Below, in pieces: positions 6,310 through 7,249 of a DNA stretch of 7,249 bases. Both the position numbers and the translations under genes were made by a program. The notes under the pieces were generated by a model. It was given only the letters and a program-made list of their open reading frames with translations, made no database searches and had not been told where the DNA came from. The first letter of the stretch is position 1; every line of letters begins with the position of its first letter. The DNA is from an uncultured Porticoccus sp. (GTDB lineage: Bacteria > Pseudomonadota > Gammaproteobacteria > Pseudomonadales > Porticoccaceae): the NCBI GenBank assembly GCA_950063125.1, contig CATLZI010000108.1, positions 1 to 7,249 on the forward strand, read 5' to 3'.

Positions 6310-6502
6310 GCAAAAGGGCCTCTGAATAACTCTCCTTGCATGCTCAGTATTTCGGGCTGGCTCGCAATCTAGATGCGATTTTAAAGGTGTATGTCCATCC
6401 ATCGGCTCTTCATCTTCAGCGCGAAACAACGAGTGTGGGGCAGGCTGGAAAACTCTTCAGGCCTCGCTGAGTATGCAAGGAGTTATTCAGAGACTCCCTT
6501 GC
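6310..6502. repeat. Inverted-repeat element (MITE-like or deleted insertion sequence)
   Basis: The left arm (6320-6347) and right arm (6467-6492) are inverted copies. Read inward, both show CTCTGAATAACT, then CCTTGCAT, then CTCAG. They differ only by an extra 2 bases in the left arm (CT, about 6332-6333) and one G/A transition (left G6342 against right T6472). Weaker symmetry continues outward to about 6310 and 6502 (GCAA on both sides), so the left end begins right after the rmd stop. The core between the arms is about 119 bases and carries no transposase. One core frame is open from 6330 to a TGA at 6468-6470, whose last 20 codons could be a transposase remnant; this is speculative. No target-site duplication is evident. 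As RNA the arms could pair into a stem of about 26 base pairs. The length, paired ends and intergenic location fit a non-autonomous transposable element. A recombination scar or an RNA-processing hairpin is also possible. Confidence 0.6.
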
Positions 6503-6565
6503 GTTTTCAGTGTAGTTGAAGCTGTGGATTGGCGGGGAAATTTTAGTGCGGTATCGGGGTGTTTT
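6503..6565 (+). other. Short gap between the inverted-repeat element and the glycosyltransferase
   Basis: These bases lie between the right arm and the TTG at 6566. A GGGGTG (6556-6561) four bases before the TTG is a plausible ribosome binding site. A TTGAAG (6516-6521) has no well-spaced -10 partner, so no promoter is called. The glycosyltransferase frame is open through this gap and back to 6326. Confidence 0.35.
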
Positions 6566-7249
6566 TTGAAGAAAACTATTGTGATTGATGCTGTCTATGC
6601 TGAGCCCGGTGGTACGGGTTTGGCTAGGTATGCGCGTGAAGTAACAGCTCGTCTCATTGCAGGCTTAAGTTCCCGGTTTCGGGTCGTTGTTGTGGGTACT
6701 GCTGCTTATACGGGCTCTCGAGGTGATGTTTTTATCCAGGCGCCTGATAATGTGTCTCCCAATAATGGTGGCAAAGCTCATGTCTATCGGCTGCTCTGGC
6801 GCTGGTTCATTCTTCCGCGAAGATTGTCTGGGCATACTATAAGTGGCTATTATGCGCCTATACCTGAGGCGGCTGGATTAAAAACCAAGCAGGTTCTTAC
6901 TGTCCACGATTTAATTCCTCTTCAATTTCCCAAATTGCACATTAAATTGGCCTGGCTTTTCTGGGTTCAGCTTTTTCTGGTTTCGAAAAAGGCATCAATC
7001 GTCATTGGTGGTTCGGAATGTGCGCGGCTTGATTGGGTGAATTGGGGGAGTTGCCGCTTTAAAGGGCGGTCGCGATTGGTTCATGATGGTATTGATGTGC
7101 CAGAAAAGCTCGACTACAAAGAAGAAAAACTAAAGGCTGATGAGCCACCTTTCATCATGTACGTGGGAGATACGCGAGTCTATAAGCGCGTTGATGTTTT
7201 GATTCAGGCTCTCGCTAAGACTAATCAGCTTATTAACCTTAAGGTGGTC
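6566..7249 (+). CDS. GT4-type (GT-B fold) glycosyltransferase, 3' end outside the window
   Basis: This gene probably adds a sugar from a nucleotide donor, plausibly GDP-D-rhamnose or GDP-mannose, to the growing glycan at the cytosolic face of the inner membrane. The first 228 residues are present, and the frame is open at the window edge; family members usually reach 350-400 residues. The N terminus has the GT-B acceptor-domain pattern IVIDAVYAEPGGTGLARY (5-22), followed by TVHDLIPLQFP (112-122), a common stretch in rhamnosyl/mannosyltransferases of this family. The linker to the donor domain has LVHDGIDVP (171-179), then YVGDTRVYKRVDVLIQAL (199-216), the start of the second Rossmann domain. 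The donor-binding EX7E motif should lie downstream. The TTG at 6566 places the start directly before the conserved beta-strand. The next upstream start, ATG at 6473, would add 31 unconserved residues and lies inside the inverted repeat. Donor and acceptor cannot be told from sequence alone. Confidence 0.85.
   Translation, partial: MKKTIVIDAVYAEPGGTGLARYAREVTARLIAGLSSRFRVVVVGTAAYTGSRGDVFIQAPDNVSPNNGGKAHVYRLLWRWFILPRRLSGHTISGYYAPIPEAAGLKTKQVLTVHDLIPLQFPKLHIKLAWLFWVQLFLVSKKASIVIGGSECARLDWVNWGSCRFKGRSRLVHDGIDVPEKLDYKEEKLKADEPPFIMYVGDTRVYKRVDVLIQALAKTNQLINLKVV

Noticed and set aside
6310..6502. Integron attC site as an explanation of the inverted repeat
   Set aside because: The outer arms do not carry the RYYYAAC/GTTRRRY core sites, and no integrase or cassette arrangement is visible.

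Overview
The window looks like part of a surface-polysaccharide (O-antigen or exopolysaccharide) locus of a gammaproteobacterium, probably a marine or Pseudomonas-related lineage. That placement rests on three things: the AlgC-like phosphomannomutase, the short Pseudomonas-type Gmd (NHESPLRG rather than NHESPRRG), and an Rmd-like reductase. The species cannot be named from the sequence. All confidently called genes read on the + strand.

Layout. Positions 1-308 form a leader or intergenic region with no secure gene. It holds a weak minus-strand open frame running off the left edge, a small cluster of dyads at 163-192, and a possible -10 box. Next come algC/manB-type phosphomannomutase/phosphoglucomutase (309-1676), galE (1744-2778), a bifunctional manC/algA-type enzyme (2858-4282), gmd (4388-5422, TTG start) and rmd (5422-6309, overlapping gmd by one base). 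A 256-base gap follows (6310-6565). It is mostly occupied by a roughly 190-bp element with 26-28 bp near-perfect inverted ends, which looks like a MITE or a deleted insertion sequence. A GT4-type glycosyltransferase starts at about 6566 and runs off the right edge.

Pathway logic. ManC, with type II phosphomannose isomerase and GDP-mannose pyrophosphorylase domains, and the phosphomannomutase together convert fructose-6-P to mannose-6-P, mannose-1-P and GDP-mannose. Gmd makes GDP-4-keto-6-deoxy-mannose, and the last reductase most likely makes GDP-D-rhamnose. The phosphomannomutase/phosphoglucomutase can also supply glucose-1-P, and GalE gives UDP-galactose. The set therefore resembles the precursor half of the Pseudomonas A-band (common polysaccharide antigen) D-rhamnan system, with polymer assembly starting at the glycosyltransferase.

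No clearly novel system is visible: the enzymes belong to well-known families. The most unusual items are the inverted-repeat element between rmd and the glycosyltransferase, two TTG starts, poly-G tracts inside algC and galE, and the unresolved stereochemistry of the final reductase.
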